DNA from: Methanomassiliicoccales archaeon UBA280
Lineage (GTDB): Archaea; Thermoplasmatota; Thermoplasmata; SG8-5
Reading direction: 5' to 3'
Assembly (NCBI GenBank): GCA_002499085.1
Contig: DAKD01000001.1
Location: forward strand, 629-27,370
DNA: 26,742 bases
This document shows, piece by piece, positions 12,570-20,872 of the stretch. The notes under the pieces were generated by a model. The model saw nothing but the letters and a program-made list of their open reading frames with translations. It had not been told where the DNA came from and did not search any database. The number at the start of each line of letters is the position of its first letter. The stretch's first letter is position 1. Both the position numbers and the translations under genes were made by a program.

Positions 12570-13319
12570 ATGAACGCGCTTTACATAGGGGGCATGATAG
12601 GCTTCGGGCCCGCGCTTTTCCTGATATGGTTCAGCCTGAGGAAATACGCATTCCCCTACGTCAAGGAGGGCTCGCTCTTCGAGGACAGGAGGGTCTTCTT
12701 CCTGCTGGCGGTCGGCATGGTGATAGGCACGTTTCTCTTCGTATTCGAGCAGTTGCTGGCTCCGCTGTACACCTTCGAGGAGGGCATAGATTTCGTCATG
12801 TTCATACTCATCTTCGTTCTGGCATTTCCCCTGCTGGAGGATCTCGCGAAGTTCATGGTTCTCAACTTCAAGGGCTACCAGGGCAGGTTCGACAGCACCT
12901 TCTACGGCATATCTCTCGGCGCTGGATACGCCGCCACCGCAACCCTGGGCTATGTCTACATACTCATGTCCCGGGCCGCCGAAGACAATCTCACTGTCCC
13001 GCCCGATATGTGGCTCGGCGTGATACTGTTCGGGATATCGACCGCCTTCCTGCACTGCTCCATCGGAGCCAGCCTCGGAAGCGCAACCGGGAAGAAGATG
13101 GGCCTGAGGGGTTTGCCCAGCGCCATAATTCCGCATTTCATCTTCAACCTGCTCCTCTTCCCATGGTTTGTTTACGGTGAGATATGGTTCAGCATAATCC
13201 TCGTGCTCCCTGTATCGGCGCTCATGTATTATGACGCATACACCCACACGCTTCCTGAGTGCCTGCCAAAGGAGCTTCACAAGGAGATAAGGAAGGACAG
13301 CCGCAGGAAGCTGAAATGA
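12570..13319 (+). CDS. PrsW-like intramembrane metalloprotease family protein
   Basis: A 249-residue polytopic membrane protein with about seven to eight hydrophobic helices. The PrsW (M82) signature is visible: FPLLEDLAKF (E90, D91, K94) corresponds to the EExxK motif; H162 in FLHCSIGASLG and H189/N193 in IIPHFIFN are the other expected metal-site residues. In bacteria PrsW cleaves an anti-sigma factor in the membrane. Archaea lack sigma factors, so the target here is unknown. The second Glu of the EExxK motif is Asp. The ATG at 12570 follows the TATA box at leaderless distance. The C-terminal tail is lysine-rich and cytoplasmic. Confidence 0.82.
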   Translation: MNALYIGGMIGFGPALFLIWFSLRKYAFPYVKEGSLFEDRRVFFLLAVGMVIGTFLFVFEQLLAPLYTFEEGIDFVMFILIFVLAFPLLEDLAKFMVLNFKGYQGRFDSTFYGISLGAGYAATATLGYVYILMSRAAEDNLTVPPDMWLGVILFGISTAFLHCSIGASLGSATGKKMGLRGLPSAIIPHFIFNLLLFPWFVYGEIWFSIILVLPVSALMYYDAYTHTLPECLPKELHKEIRKDSRRKLK

Positions 13320-13546
13320 GCCCAGTGTTCAATGCGGCAGCCTGCAACTCGTAAATGTTCAGTGTTTTGAAGTTCGGGACTCGGGAAAGGGGAACCGTAC
13401 GGAATGGCTGTATCACCAGCCATTGATTCCGTCGCCGCTTCCCGCTTCCCGATATTACAATAAGCCAGCAGGTTCCCGCTTCCCGACCTGGCAATCTACA
13501 ATAGTCACACCTTCATTTCACTGAATGCTTACTGCAACTCGAAAAG
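13320..13546. repeat. Structured intergenic block, possible diverged element
   Basis: No gene is seen. ATGGCTG / CAGCCAT (about 13404-13423) forms a hairpin like stem B of the region-1 elements, followed by a similar TGATTCC. CAGTGTTTTGAA (13361-13372) matches copy 2 at 11 of 12 bases. TTCCCGCTTCCCGA occurs twice (13439-13452, 13473-13486), and a near-inverse TCGGGACTCGGGAA lies at 13374-13387, which could pair with either. TTCAGTG and CACTGAA lie near the two ends, and CTGCAACTCG occurs at both ends. Confidence 0.5.
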
Positions 13547-13555
13547 TATTTTAAA
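13547..13555 (+). promoter_or_regulatory. TATA box of the asnS operon
   Basis: TATTTTAAA is centred about 26 bp upstream of the ATG at 13577, the spacing of a leaderless archaeal transcript. Confidence 0.55.
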
Positions 13556-13576
13556 CGGGGGCTTTATGGGACATGC

Positions 13577-14881
13577 ATGTTCACGGACATTGCCCGGGTG
13601 ATGAGCCAGGAGTTCAGCGGCAAAGAGGTCAGCGTACGCGGCTGGATATGGCGCACCAGGGGGAGCGGCAAGATAGTCTTCCCGACAGTCAGGGACCATT
13701 CCGGGGTAATTCAGGTGACCGTGAAGAAGGGCAACGTGCCCGACGGCCAGTTCGAGGGCGCGCTGAAGGCGCTGATCGAGAGCTCGGTCGAGATAACAGG
13801 GACGCTGAAGGCCGACGACCGGGCGCCGGGCGGCTTCGAGATACAGGCCACGGGCTTCAGGGTCGTCGGATTCGCGGATGCCTATCCCATCCAGAAGGAC
13901 CAGAGCGAGGAATGGCTCAGGGAGAACAGGCATCTCTGGATACGCTCCAGGAGGATGGTGGCGATAATGAAGGTGCGGCACACTGTCGTCGGCGCCATAC
14001 ATCGGTTCTTCAGGGAGAACGGGTACTACGAATTCGACCCGCCGATACTGCAGCCCAACCAGTGCGAGGGCGGCTCCACCCTGTTCGAAGTCAAGTATTA
14101 CGACATGCAGACATACCTTAGCCAAACGTGGCAGCTGTACGCCGAGGCAGGGATATTCGCCCTCGGCAAGATATATGACATGGCCCCGACCTTCAGGGCA
14201 GAGAAGTCTAAGACGTCGCGCCATCTCTGCGAGTTCTGGATGGCCGAGATGGAAGCGGCCTGGATGGAGCTTCCCGAGGTCACGGAGGTCGCCAAGGCCG
14301 AGGTCAAGTTCATTATTTCCGAAGTCCTGAAGAACAACAGGGAGGACCTGGCCCTTCTGGAACGGGACGTTTCGAAGCTCGAGATATGCCTCGAGAAGCC
14401 GTTCCCCACCATCACCTACACCGAGGGCCTGGAGCTCCTGAAGAAGGACGGCATGATGGTCGAGTGGGGCAAGGACCTCAGGACGCTCGAGGAAGAGGGC
14501 ATAATGAAGCATTTCGACACTCCCGTGGTGGTGACGCATTACCCGAAGGAGATAATGGCCTTCTACAAACCCGTGGACGAGAAAGCTGCCGCGCCCGGAC
14601 CCGTTGCCAAGTGCTTCGACATGCTGGCTCCCGAATGCGGCATCGAGATTGTCGGCGGCTCCGAGAGGGACACGAGCATCGCAGAGCTCACGAAGTACCT
14701 TGAGAAGGACGGCGAGAACCCGGCCAACTACCAGTTCTACATGGACCTGAGGAAGTACGGGTCCGTGCCCCATTCCGGTTACGGCGTGGGCGTCGAGAGG
14801 CTCATCCAGTGGATTTGCGGCCTGGAGAACATAAAGGACGCCATCGCATTCCCGAGGACCAGCACCAGGATAACGCCTTAG
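13577..14881 (+). CDS. asnS: Asparaginyl-tRNA synthetase
   Basis: Charges tRNA-Asn with asparagine; class IIb synthetase. In the 434-residue protein an N-terminal OB-fold anticodon domain (about 1-100: VSVRGWIWRTRGSGKIVFPTVRD) is followed by the catalytic core. That core has PPILQPNQCEGGSTLFEV, motif 2 (FRAEKSKTSRHLCEFWMAEME) and motif 3 (GYGVGVERLIQWICGLENIKDAIAFPR). GGSTLF and the HLCEFWMAE block favour Asn over Asp specificity. The start is the second of two nearby ATGs, at leaderless distance from the TATA box. First gene of an operon with artA, arfC and the Mut7-C gene. Presence of AsnRS suggests direct Asn-tRNA formation, though an amidotransferase could exist elsewhere. Confidence 0.95.
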   Translation: MFTDIARVMSQEFSGKEVSVRGWIWRTRGSGKIVFPTVRDHSGVIQVTVKKGNVPDGQFEGALKALIESSVEITGTLKADDRAPGGFEIQATGFRVVGFADAYPIQKDQSEEWLRENRHLWIRSRRMVAIMKVRHTVVGAIHRFFRENGYYEFDPPILQPNQCEGGSTLFEVKYYDMQTYLSQTWQLYAEAGIFALGKIYDMAPTFRAEKSKTSRHLCEFWMAEMEAAWMELPEVTEVAKAEVKFIISEVLKNNREDLALLERDVSKLEICLEKPFPTITYTEGLELLKKDGMMVEWGKDLRTLEEEGIMKHFDTPVVVTHYPKEIMAFYKPVDEKAAAPGPVAKCFDMLAPECGIEIVGGSERDTSIAELTKYLEKDGENPANYQFYMDLRKYGSVPHSGYGVGVERLIQWICGLENIKDAIAFPRTSTRITP

Positions 14882-14890
14882 GGGTGGCCC

Positions 14891-15727
14891 ATGGAACCCC
14901 TGGAACTTGTGAACCTTGCCGGCCTCATCCTTCTGGGCGCTGGATTCTTCTGGAGGGACAGGAGGGCGCATGCGCTCCGCGCGGCAGGATGGTTAATTCT
15001 GGGGATTTACTGGCTAACGAGGGCGCCCGGGTACCTCGCCGAGGATGACCAGTTCAACGCCCTGGGCGCGGCGATTGCCCTGCCTGTGTTCGGGTTCGTG
15101 GCCTACCACGAGTCGCTGTCCTTCAAGTGGAACGATGAATACCCACCCCTCAGATTCATCGCCGGAGCTATGTTCGCGGCCGGTTTGGGGTATTTCCTGA
15201 TAGACAACATTCCCGCGCTGAGCCGGTTCCTCGTCGAGACCGTGGCGCATCAGAGCGTCTGGCTTGCCAATCTGGGGGGATATGATTTCGGGGTTGGCGC
15301 TATCACGGAATACGGAGCCCAGCTGACAGGGGTTCCGATAATCATTGTGCTGGAATGCACCGCGGTCCAGGCCTATTTCGTCGCCGGCTCGTTCCTGTTC
15401 GGGTGCCGCGGAGACCCGCGGAAAAGGGGCCTGGTGTTCGCCATAATCATGCCTGTAATATGGTTCGTGAACCTTGCGAGGAATGCCATGGTCATAATAC
15501 TGGTGTACGAGAACGGCGCGGATTACTTCGACTTCGCGCACAACATACTGGGCAAGGGGCTCAGCCTTGTCGCGCTCATACTCCTGATACTCGTGGCCTT
15601 CATCCAGGTTCCTGAGCTATACGAGGATATAAACGGGCTGTTCGAGCTGCCCTGGCGCAAAGGCCCGAAACATGACTACATGAAATTTGTAGGAAGGCTT
15701 TACCGGGATAAATCCGGAAAAGAATAA
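14891..15727 (+). CDS. artA: Archaeosortase A-like protein
   Basis: A 278-residue membrane protein with about eight hydrophobic helices. The exosortase/archaeosortase active-site residues are in order: C156 in LECTAVQAYF, R197 in NLARNAMVI and H217 in FAHNILGKG. ArtA recognises a C-terminal PGF-CTERM-like signal on secreted proteins, cleaves the hydrophobic tail and promotes lipid attachment in the membrane. The start follows the asnS stop by 9 nt with an AGGGGTGG ribosome site. The large solute-binding protein ending at 20819 carries a tail of the expected type and is a plausible client. Family identity is clear; the exact subfamily is inferred. Confidence 0.88.
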   Translation: MEPLELVNLAGLILLGAGFFWRDRRAHALRAAGWLILGIYWLTRAPGYLAEDDQFNALGAAIALPVFGFVAYHESLSFKWNDEYPPLRFIAGAMFAAGLGYFLIDNIPALSRFLVETVAHQSVWLANLGGYDFGVGAITEYGAQLTGVPIIIVLECTAVQAYFVAGSFLFGCRGDPRKRGLVFAIIMPVIWFVNLARNAMVIILVYENGADYFDFAHNILGKGLSLVALILLILVAFIQVPELYEDINGLFELPWRKGPKHDYMKFVGRLYRDKSGKE

Positions 15728-15751
15728 TATGCCCTGGCGCGTTGGGGGTTT

Positions 15752-16384
15752 ATGAAGCCCAGGGTCATAGTCAACTGCGCAATGTCCGCGGACGGAAAGA
15801 TTGCCAGCCGCCTCAGGAAGCAGGTGAGGATTTCGGACGAGGCCGACATGGCCAGGGTTCACAGGCTCAGGAACCTGTGCGACGCGATCCTGGTGGGCGC
15901 TGACACCGTTGTATCGGACGACCCGTCCCTGCTGGTCAAGGACAAGTACGTGGACCATGTGAAACAGCCTGTACGCGTGGTTCTGGACTCGAAATGCAAG
16001 ATCCCGGCCGGCTCGAAGGTCCTGGACGGAACCGCGGAGACACTGGTTTTCGTGACCCGGGGACACGAGAGAGAGCTGGAGGGCGCGGAGGTCATTGCCT
16101 GCGGCCTGGATGCGATAGACCTCGGGGGCATGCTGGAAGTACTCGGCGGAAAGGGCGTTAGAACACTGCTGGTCGAGGGCGGCGGAAAGACCATCTGGTC
16201 ATTCGTCAAGGCAGGGCTGGTCGACGAGTTCAAGGTTTTCATAGGCAGCAGGATAATAGGCGGAGAGAGCGCCCCGACGCCGGTCGACGGCGAGGGCTTC
16301 GCGGACGAGGCCGAGTTCAGGGAACTTAAGCTGGTGAGGACCACGCTCAGCGAATCCGGCATACTGCTGGAGTTCGAGGTCTGA
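15752..16384 (+). CDS. arfC: 2,5-diamino-6-ribosylamino-pyrimidinone 5'-phosphate reductase (archaeal RibD-C type)
   Basis: Reduces the ribosyl side chain of the pyrimidine intermediate in archaeal riboflavin (and hence F420/FAD) synthesis, using NAD(P)H. The 210-residue protein is the single RibD C-terminal reductase domain: N-terminal VIVNCAMSADGKIA, the RNLCDAILVGADTVVSDDPSL block, and VRTLLVEGGGKTIWSFV near residue 150, typical of the archaeal form. Length matches the family. GGGGGTTT precedes the ATG. An AATAATAT stretch 20 bp upstream could be an internal promoter. The stop shares one base with the start of the next gene. Confidence 0.9.
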   Translation: MKPRVIVNCAMSADGKIASRLRKQVRISDEADMARVHRLRNLCDAILVGADTVVSDDPSLLVKDKYVDHVKQPVRVVLDSKCKIPAGSKVLDGTAETLVFVTRGHERELEGAEVIACGLDAIDLGGMLEVLGGKGVRTLLVEGGGKTIWSFVKAGLVDEFKVFIGSRIIGGESAPTPVDGEGFADEAEFRELKLVRTTLSESGILLEFEV

Positions 16385-16845
16385 TGCGTTTCATCGCAGA
16401 CACGATGCTCGGCACACTGGCGAAATGGCTCAGAGCGATGGGGTTCGATGTCGTCTACGCCCGGGACATGGCCGACGATGAGATTCTGCGGTTCGCCGCC
16501 GCCGAGGACCGCATCGTAATCTCCAGGGACAGGCAGCTCTGCGCCTCCAGGGAAGGGTCGGTGCTGCTCTCTTCCATAGACCTGGATTCCCAGATCCTCT
16601 CGGTGCTGAAGCTATTCCCCGCGGACGAGAAGTTGTTTCTTTCAAGGTGCCTGGTATGCAATTTCCAGCTGGCGGAAGCCGCAAGAACCGAGGCCTACGA
16701 CAAGGTTCCGGAAAACGTCCTGGAGAGGCATGACCGGTTCTGGAGATGTCCGGGCTGCGGAAAATTCTACTGGGCCGGGACGCATTACGAGGCCATGATG
16801 AGAAAGGCCAGGGAGCTCAGCGCTTCTCGTAATAATCTTCGCTGA
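16384..16845 (+). CDS. Mut7-C RNase domain protein with zinc ribbon
   Basis: A 153-residue protein of the Mut7-C/DUF82 family: an N-terminal PIN-like fold (MRFIADTMLGTLAKWLRAMGFD, with acidic D6, D31/D32 and D49 in the conserved SRD) and a C-terminal zinc ribbon with C89/C92 (RCLVCN) and C122/C125 (CPGCGKFYW). These are predicted metal-dependent RNases found in many archaea, cytoplasmic, target unknown. It overlaps the arfC stop by one base (TGATG). The last nine codons lie antisense over the stop of a gene-tail remnant (16817-16897), so the extreme C-terminus may be of recent origin. Confidence 0.88.
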   Translation: MRFIADTMLGTLAKWLRAMGFDVVYARDMADDEILRFAAAEDRIVISRDRQLCASREGSVLLSSIDLDSQILSVLKLFPADEKLFLSRCLVCNFQLAEAARTEAYDKVPENVLERHDRFWRCPGCGKFYWAGTHYEAMMRKARELSASRNNLR

Positions 16846-16897
16846 TTATCTTTCCCGTTATGCCGTCGAACACCTTTGTGATTGGTTCGTGTTCGAC
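16817..16897 (-). pseudogene. Tail remnant of a paralogue of the 308-residue protein
   Basis: Read on the minus strand, 16897 to 16817 gives VE, six unrelated residues, then VFDGITGKIISEDYYEKR and TGA. The intact neighbour ends VE, six residues, ILDGITGKIISEDYYDKQ and TGA with the same spacing. The similarity stops abruptly upstream at a TAA. The copy lies 23 bp downstream of the intact gene in the same orientation, consistent with a tandem duplicate whose 5' part was deleted. Confidence 0.75.
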
Positions 16898-16920
16898 TTA
16901 TAACTGGCAAACGTTGCAGT

Positions 16921-17847
16921 TCATTGCTTGTCATAATAATCTTCGCTAATAATTTTGCCAGTAATGCCGTCCAGTATCATCACGCCGTGCTTGCCCTCGA
17001 CGCACCACACCGGAACCATGACAAGCCTCTGCGCCTCGATGGAGATCTCCCCGGGCTCGGGCCTGAAGGTCGCTTTCTCGATGATGGTGGCATGGTCCCG
17101 TTCCGTGATTATCTCCTTGAACTCGGTGTTAAGATGCGCCACGGCATGGACTGCGATTTTCACGGCATTCTCCGAGTCTATCTTGGGCTCGAGCTGGACC
17201 TGATGCGAGGCCCCGGTCTCGGCCTCCGCCTCCCCGTTCCAGGCCGCGTATCTCCCGGTGAGCGCGTTGACGGAGACCAGCCCCTTTCGGCTCACGATTT
17301 CGCCGTCCTTGCCCCCGTATGCGCAGGAATACTGGAATATGTAATAGGGTACAAGTTCGAGATCATGCTTGAAGCCCTGGATGGTGTTCTTGGAGAGCTC
17401 CTTGATGTCGTCGAGTGTCAGCCTGGATCTGAGGACGACAGGCTGGCCCTCGGTGCCGAGGGATTCTATCGTCACGGGCCCGGTTTCCTGTCTCGGCGCT
17501 GAATCCACAAGCGTTCCGAGCATAGCTCCCGGGATGGTCTCGATATGGGCCTGCATCGCCCTGCCTATCTCGGCCTCGATGTCGGATTTCTTCCAGAGGG
17601 TGAGGCCGAGCCTGATTGCCTCCTGTTCTGCATTGTCGCCTGCGGATAGAGCGCAGACAATGTGCCTCGAGGCAGAGCCGGAGACTGCCTTTGCATGCGC
17701 CTTCAGTTCCTGCACTGTCAAACTGTCATAGAGTCCGACGCTCACGATGTCCCCATCCCTTTGGCCGTAAAGCACGGAATCCTTCTCATAAACCTCGAAA
17801 CCGTGCGCCTGGAGTATGTGCGTTATTATGTTCTTCAGAGAGACCAA
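16921..17847 (-). CDS. Conserved archaeal protein, nuclease-like N-terminus and PepSY-like C-terminus
   Basis: A 308-residue soluble protein. Residues 1-105 (GFEVYEKDSVLYGQRDGDIVSVGLYDSLTVQELKAHAKAV, then a strand-helix HIVCALSAGDNAEQEAIRLGLTLWKKSDIEAEI) resemble a restriction-endonuclease-like fold, but no complete catalytic set is evident. Residues of about 165-308 are beta-rich with repeated PepSY-like patterns: YYIFQYSCAY, LVSVNALTGRYAAW, VPVWCVEGKHGVMILDGITGKII. No signal peptide. The start is a TTG (17847) with GGTG 6 nt upstream and a TATA box at 17876-17885. A tail of a second copy lies just downstream. The function is not known; membership of a Thermoplasmata-type family is inferred. 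Confidence 0.8.
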   Translation of the reverse strand: MVSLKNIITHILQAHGFEVYEKDSVLYGQRDGDIVSVGLYDSLTVQELKAHAKAVSGSASRHIVCALSAGDNAEQEAIRLGLTLWKKSDIEAEIGRAMQAHIETIPGAMLGTLVDSAPRQETGPVTIESLGTEGQPVVLRSRLTLDDIKELSKNTIQGFKHDLELVPYYIFQYSCAYGGKDGEIVSRKGLVSVNALTGRYAAWNGEAEAETGASHQVQLEPKIDSENAVKIAVHAVAHLNTEFKEIITERDHATIIEKATFRPEPGEISIEAQRLVMVPVWCVEGKHGVMILDGITGKIISEDYYDKQ

Positions 17848-17875
17848 TCTTGCACCGCAAGGGTATTGCCTCTGG

Positions 17876-17885
17876 CGTATATAAG
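17876..17885 (-). promoter_or_regulatory. TATA box of the 308-residue gene
   Basis: CGTATATAAG reads CTTATATACG on the minus strand, about 33 bp upstream of the TTG start at 17847. A small inverted repeat GGAAAT/ATTTCC (about 17929-17950) lies further upstream in the intergenic region. Confidence 0.5.
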
Positions 17886-17997
17886 TTTTTCAAACTGCGG
17901 ATGCGGAGATTGGTGTTGGGCGCGTTGGAAATCCAATCCCCGATTTCCATTATGTTTGACTCGTATTTGATAAAATAACTCTTCATACAGAAAGCTA

Positions 17998-18098
17998 TTT
18001 ATATATTCCTGATATTTCCAGCGAAACATGAGGTCTGTGCAAATGGATTGCTCATTAACAGACCGTTTTCGAAACCATTCGCAACGGAGGAGAACATT
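17998..18098 (+). promoter_or_regulatory. Promoter and structured 5' leader of the solute-binding protein
   Basis: TTTATATA (17998-18005) predicts transcription from about 18029, giving an unusually long leader of about 70 nt. The leader opens with a stem GGTCTGT (18032-18038) / ACAGACC (18058-18064), loop 19 nt. A small GTTT-TCG-AAAC hairpin and a GGAGG ribosome site 9 nt before the ATG at 18099 follow. Confidence 0.5.
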
Positions 18099-20819
18099 AT
18101 GACGGAAAAGAACTCTGGTCTTCGGGCCAAGAATGCAGGGATGAGTGCAGCGATAATCATGGTAATGATAATCTCGGGATTTGCCATAATCGCCGCACCT
18201 GTGACTGTCGTCCAGGCCGAGGACATGGGCGGACCCTACGGGGGAGAGCTCCGTATCGCCCTGAAATCGCAACCCAGCTCCCTGAACCCGCTGGCAGCAT
18301 CCCTGAACGAACCGGCAAACCAGCTCATTGACATACTGTATGAATCGCTTGGCAGGATCGACCCCTACACGCTCGAGAACAAACCGTGGCTGGCATCATC
18401 CTGGGCCGTGAACGCAACCCACAAGAACCTGGTCACCGTTGTCCTGAAGCAGGGCATAAAATGGCATGACGGCACCGACCTCACAACTGACGATGTCGTT
18501 TTCACCTTCGGAACGAACGGATATGATCCGGACTATGTCTCATCCATGACTGCCAATTCTGCATCCAGGACGATCGTGTTCAACCTGACCGCCCCGGACT
18601 CAAGATTCTACAGCGACCTGCTCCTGAAGAAGATAGTCCCGAACGGATTCACAGCCACCAGCACGCCCAAGGGCTGCGGGCCTTTCATGCTGGTTTCCAC
18701 GAATGCGACAACCACGATAGTCGACGCATTCGATGACCATTTCAATGCCAGGCCGTTCATAGACAGGATGATTTACACCTACTATCCCTGGAACGAGAAC
18801 TACGATGCTGCAGCATACCCGTACAACCAGAACTTCCCCGGCGGGATCGACCCGAGGTTCGACGGATTCTACCGCGCTGCCTATGACCTGATAACGAACA
18901 AGGTGGATTACATCGGCTGGGATCTGACAACGAATCAGACCACAGCCAATATCGAGGTCGGCGGGAACAACACCCAGCTGCTGTTCAACGACAACTCGAC
19001 GCTTGTGAGGAGCAGCGGCCTCAAGCAGTGGTATCTCGGGTTCAACAACGCGCCAGGACACTTACTGAATGACCCAGTTCTGCGCAAGGCGATATCTCAC
19101 GGCGTCAACAAGGAGGCTCTCACAGTGTATGACCTGAGCGGAGGCCTCGAGAAATCCGATTCGATCATCAGCAAGTACAATCTGCCCTGGTACAACAGCA
19201 GTATAGTCCAGCACGGATACAGCGAGGCTATGGCGAGAAACATTCTTGACTCTGCCGGCTACATGGATTACGATTCCGATGGCTATGTGGACAAGCCGGG
19301 GCCAGTAACACCCTCGGTCGGCTTCGAGCAGATATCCCTGACTCTCTTCGGACCCCCGAAAGAGGATATTACTCCATACACGATGTCCCTCAACATCATC
19401 ACATGGTTCGAGATACTCGGTATAAAGGTCAATCTCATCTCGAACACGACAAATGTGCACCTGCCGAATATAGTGTCGGACAACTTTGACATGTACCTCT
19501 GGATGGAAGAGGCTATAACATTGGACCCCCAGTTCATGAACGGCCTCTACCACTCAAGCTCTGTTGCGACCAACAAGAACCTGGTCAACTTCCAGGGCGT
19601 GTACAATGTGAACAATTACAGTCTGATGTCAAAGATAAACAGCACAATTTGGACTGCCCAGCTCGAACACACATGCCTGACAAATCCCATTTCCGTTTAC
19701 ATACACAACAACTCGGATTGGACGGACTATGTCCAGCTGGGTGCCGCCCAATATTCAGTCAACCTTGACACCGGCGAGTTCACCCTTGCCCATACTGTGG
19801 TAATAGACTATGCGAACGAGACCCTGAACATCTCCTACAGCTACAAGCCATTCGATCATTTTGCCAAACTGGCCAATTCGGAGATGGACCCGTCAGCAAG
19901 GGCAAAATTCATCAAGGATGCCCAGGCTGTCCTCGCGGACCTTGAGCCCTCGATACCGCTGTTCTCTTACAAGGTGAGCCACGCCTACAGGCCGGGAATG
20001 TACACCGGCTGGGTCCAGACCCTCGGCGGAATCAACAACTACTGGTCATTCGCGAACATCCAGAACCCGATGGTGGGCGACTCGACAGTGACACTGTCCA
20101 GCGTGAAGAACTACATCAACGACGGGGAGCAGATGAACCTTTTCGTGAAGGTGCAGGACCTGAACGGCGGCGCAGTCGAGGATTCAGAGTTCATATTCAC
20201 CGGCGAGGGAACTTTCGGAACTCCGGTATACGATTCGACAGGCCAGCAGTACACAGTGAGTTACACTGCGCCGGCAACGACGACCTCCAGGACAATCACC
20301 CTGACAGTCAATGCCTACACGGTGGGATACACGACAAGTTCGGACACGCTGGACATAACTGTGCACCCCAAGGTGAACACATTCTCCATAGACATCACCA
20401 GAGGGGCAACATCCCTTGATTCGGGCAACACAACGAGCATATCGGTACAGGTGCTCAACAACGCAGACAGCTCGGCCGTGAGCGGCGCGACCGTCGTTCT
20501 GACGATGACGCCCACAGGCCTCGGCGGCTATCTCGAGGAGATGACGGGCACAACCAACTCGGCCGGCGAATTCGTCACGACATTCGGCTCTGCCAATGTC
20601 ACTGTGGACACGACCTTCCGCATAACGGCCTATGTATCGGCAGATGGCTTTGTTGACGCAATCCAGACCACATCGATCAGCGTTTCCCGCGACCCGACGA
20701 TAGAGTCCTCCACGGACAGGGGATTCATGGGACTTCCCGCACCGTCTTTCGTGACAACGCTGTTGCTCCTTTCGGGAATGGCAATAGCCTTCTCGGTATA
20801 CCGCAGGAAGAGGAAGTAA
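18099..20819 (+). CDS. Extracellular solute-binding protein (family 5) with Ig-like domains and sorting tail
   Basis: A 906-residue secreted protein. Residues 1-40 are a signal peptide ending VVQA. Residues of about 47-660 are a family-5 (peptide/nickel/oligosaccharide) binding protein: GGELRIALKSQPSSLNPLAA, LKQGIKWHDGTDLTTDDVVFTF, and DPVLRKAISHGVNKEAL. Two Ig-like/Big-type beta domains follow (about 670-865). The last 30 residues have a GLPAPSF motif, a hydrophobic segment and a basic end (VYRRKRK), resembling a PGF-CTERM archaeosortase signal. The ATG at 18099 has a GGAGG site; the upstream in-frame ATG (18048) lies in the leader. No permease or ATPase genes are adjacent, so the partner ABC transporter is elsewhere or the protein acts alone. 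Substrate unknown. Confidence 0.9.
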   Translation: MTEKNSGLRAKNAGMSAAIIMVMIISGFAIIAAPVTVVQAEDMGGPYGGELRIALKSQPSSLNPLAASLNEPANQLIDILYESLGRIDPYTLENKPWLASSWAVNATHKNLVTVVLKQGIKWHDGTDLTTDDVVFTFGTNGYDPDYVSSMTANSASRTIVFNLTAPDSRFYSDLLLKKIVPNGFTATSTPKGCGPFMLVSTNATTTIVDAFDDHFNARPFIDRMIYTYYPWNENYDAAAYPYNQNFPGGIDPRFDGFYRAAYDLITNKVDYIGWDLTTNQTTANIEVGGNNTQLLFNDNSTLVRSSGLKQWYLGFNNAPGHLLNDPVLRKAISHGVNKEALTVYDLSGGLEKSDSIISKYNLPWYNSSIVQHGYSEAMARNILDSAGYMDYDSDGYVDKPGPVTPSVGFEQISLTLFGPPKEDITPYTMSLNIITWFEILGIKVNLISNTTNVHLPNIVSDNFDMYLWMEEAITLDPQFMNGLYHSSSVATNKNLVNFQGVYNVNNYSLMSKINSTIWTAQLEHTCLTNPISVYIHNNSDWTDYVQLGAAQYSVNLDTGEFTLAHTVVIDYANETLNISYSYKPFDHFAKLANSEMDPSARAKFIKDAQAVLADLEPSIPLFSYKVSHAYRPGMYTGWVQTLGGINNYWSFANIQNPMVGDSTVTLSSVKNYINDGEQMNLFVKVQDLNGGAVEDSEFIFTGEGTFGTPVYDSTGQQYTVSYTAPATTTSRTITLTVNAYTVGYTTSSDTLDITVHPKVNTFSIDITRGATSLDSGNTTSISVQVLNNADSSAVSGATVVLTMTPTGLGGYLEEMTGTTNSAGEFVTTFGSANVTVDTTFRITAYVSADGFVDAIQTTSISVSRDPTIESSTDRGFMGLPAPSFVTTLLLLSGMAIAFSVYRRKRK

Positions 20820-20831
20820 AACAATCGGAAT

Positions 20832-20853
20832 GCTGGCCTCTTCAGAGGCCAGC
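20832..20853 (+). terminator. Stem-loop between convergent genes
   Basis: GCTGGCCTC (20832-20840) pairs perfectly with GAGGCCAGC (20845-20853), loop TTCA. It lies 12 bp after the solute-binding protein stop and 20 bp before the end of the convergent DUF192 gene, with a T-rich stretch following (CATTTTCAATTC). It could end both transcripts. Confidence 0.6.
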
Positions 20854-20872
20854 CATTTTCAATTCATTGTTT

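Noticed and set aside
12543..13280. 245-residue minus-strand frame
   Set aside because: Antisense shadow of the PrsW-like membrane protein; charged composition with no recognisable motif.
13529..14971. Long 480-residue reading frame on the minus strand
   Set aside because: It is antisense to the well-supported asnS gene and shows no family features; long antisense frames are common in GC-rich DNA.
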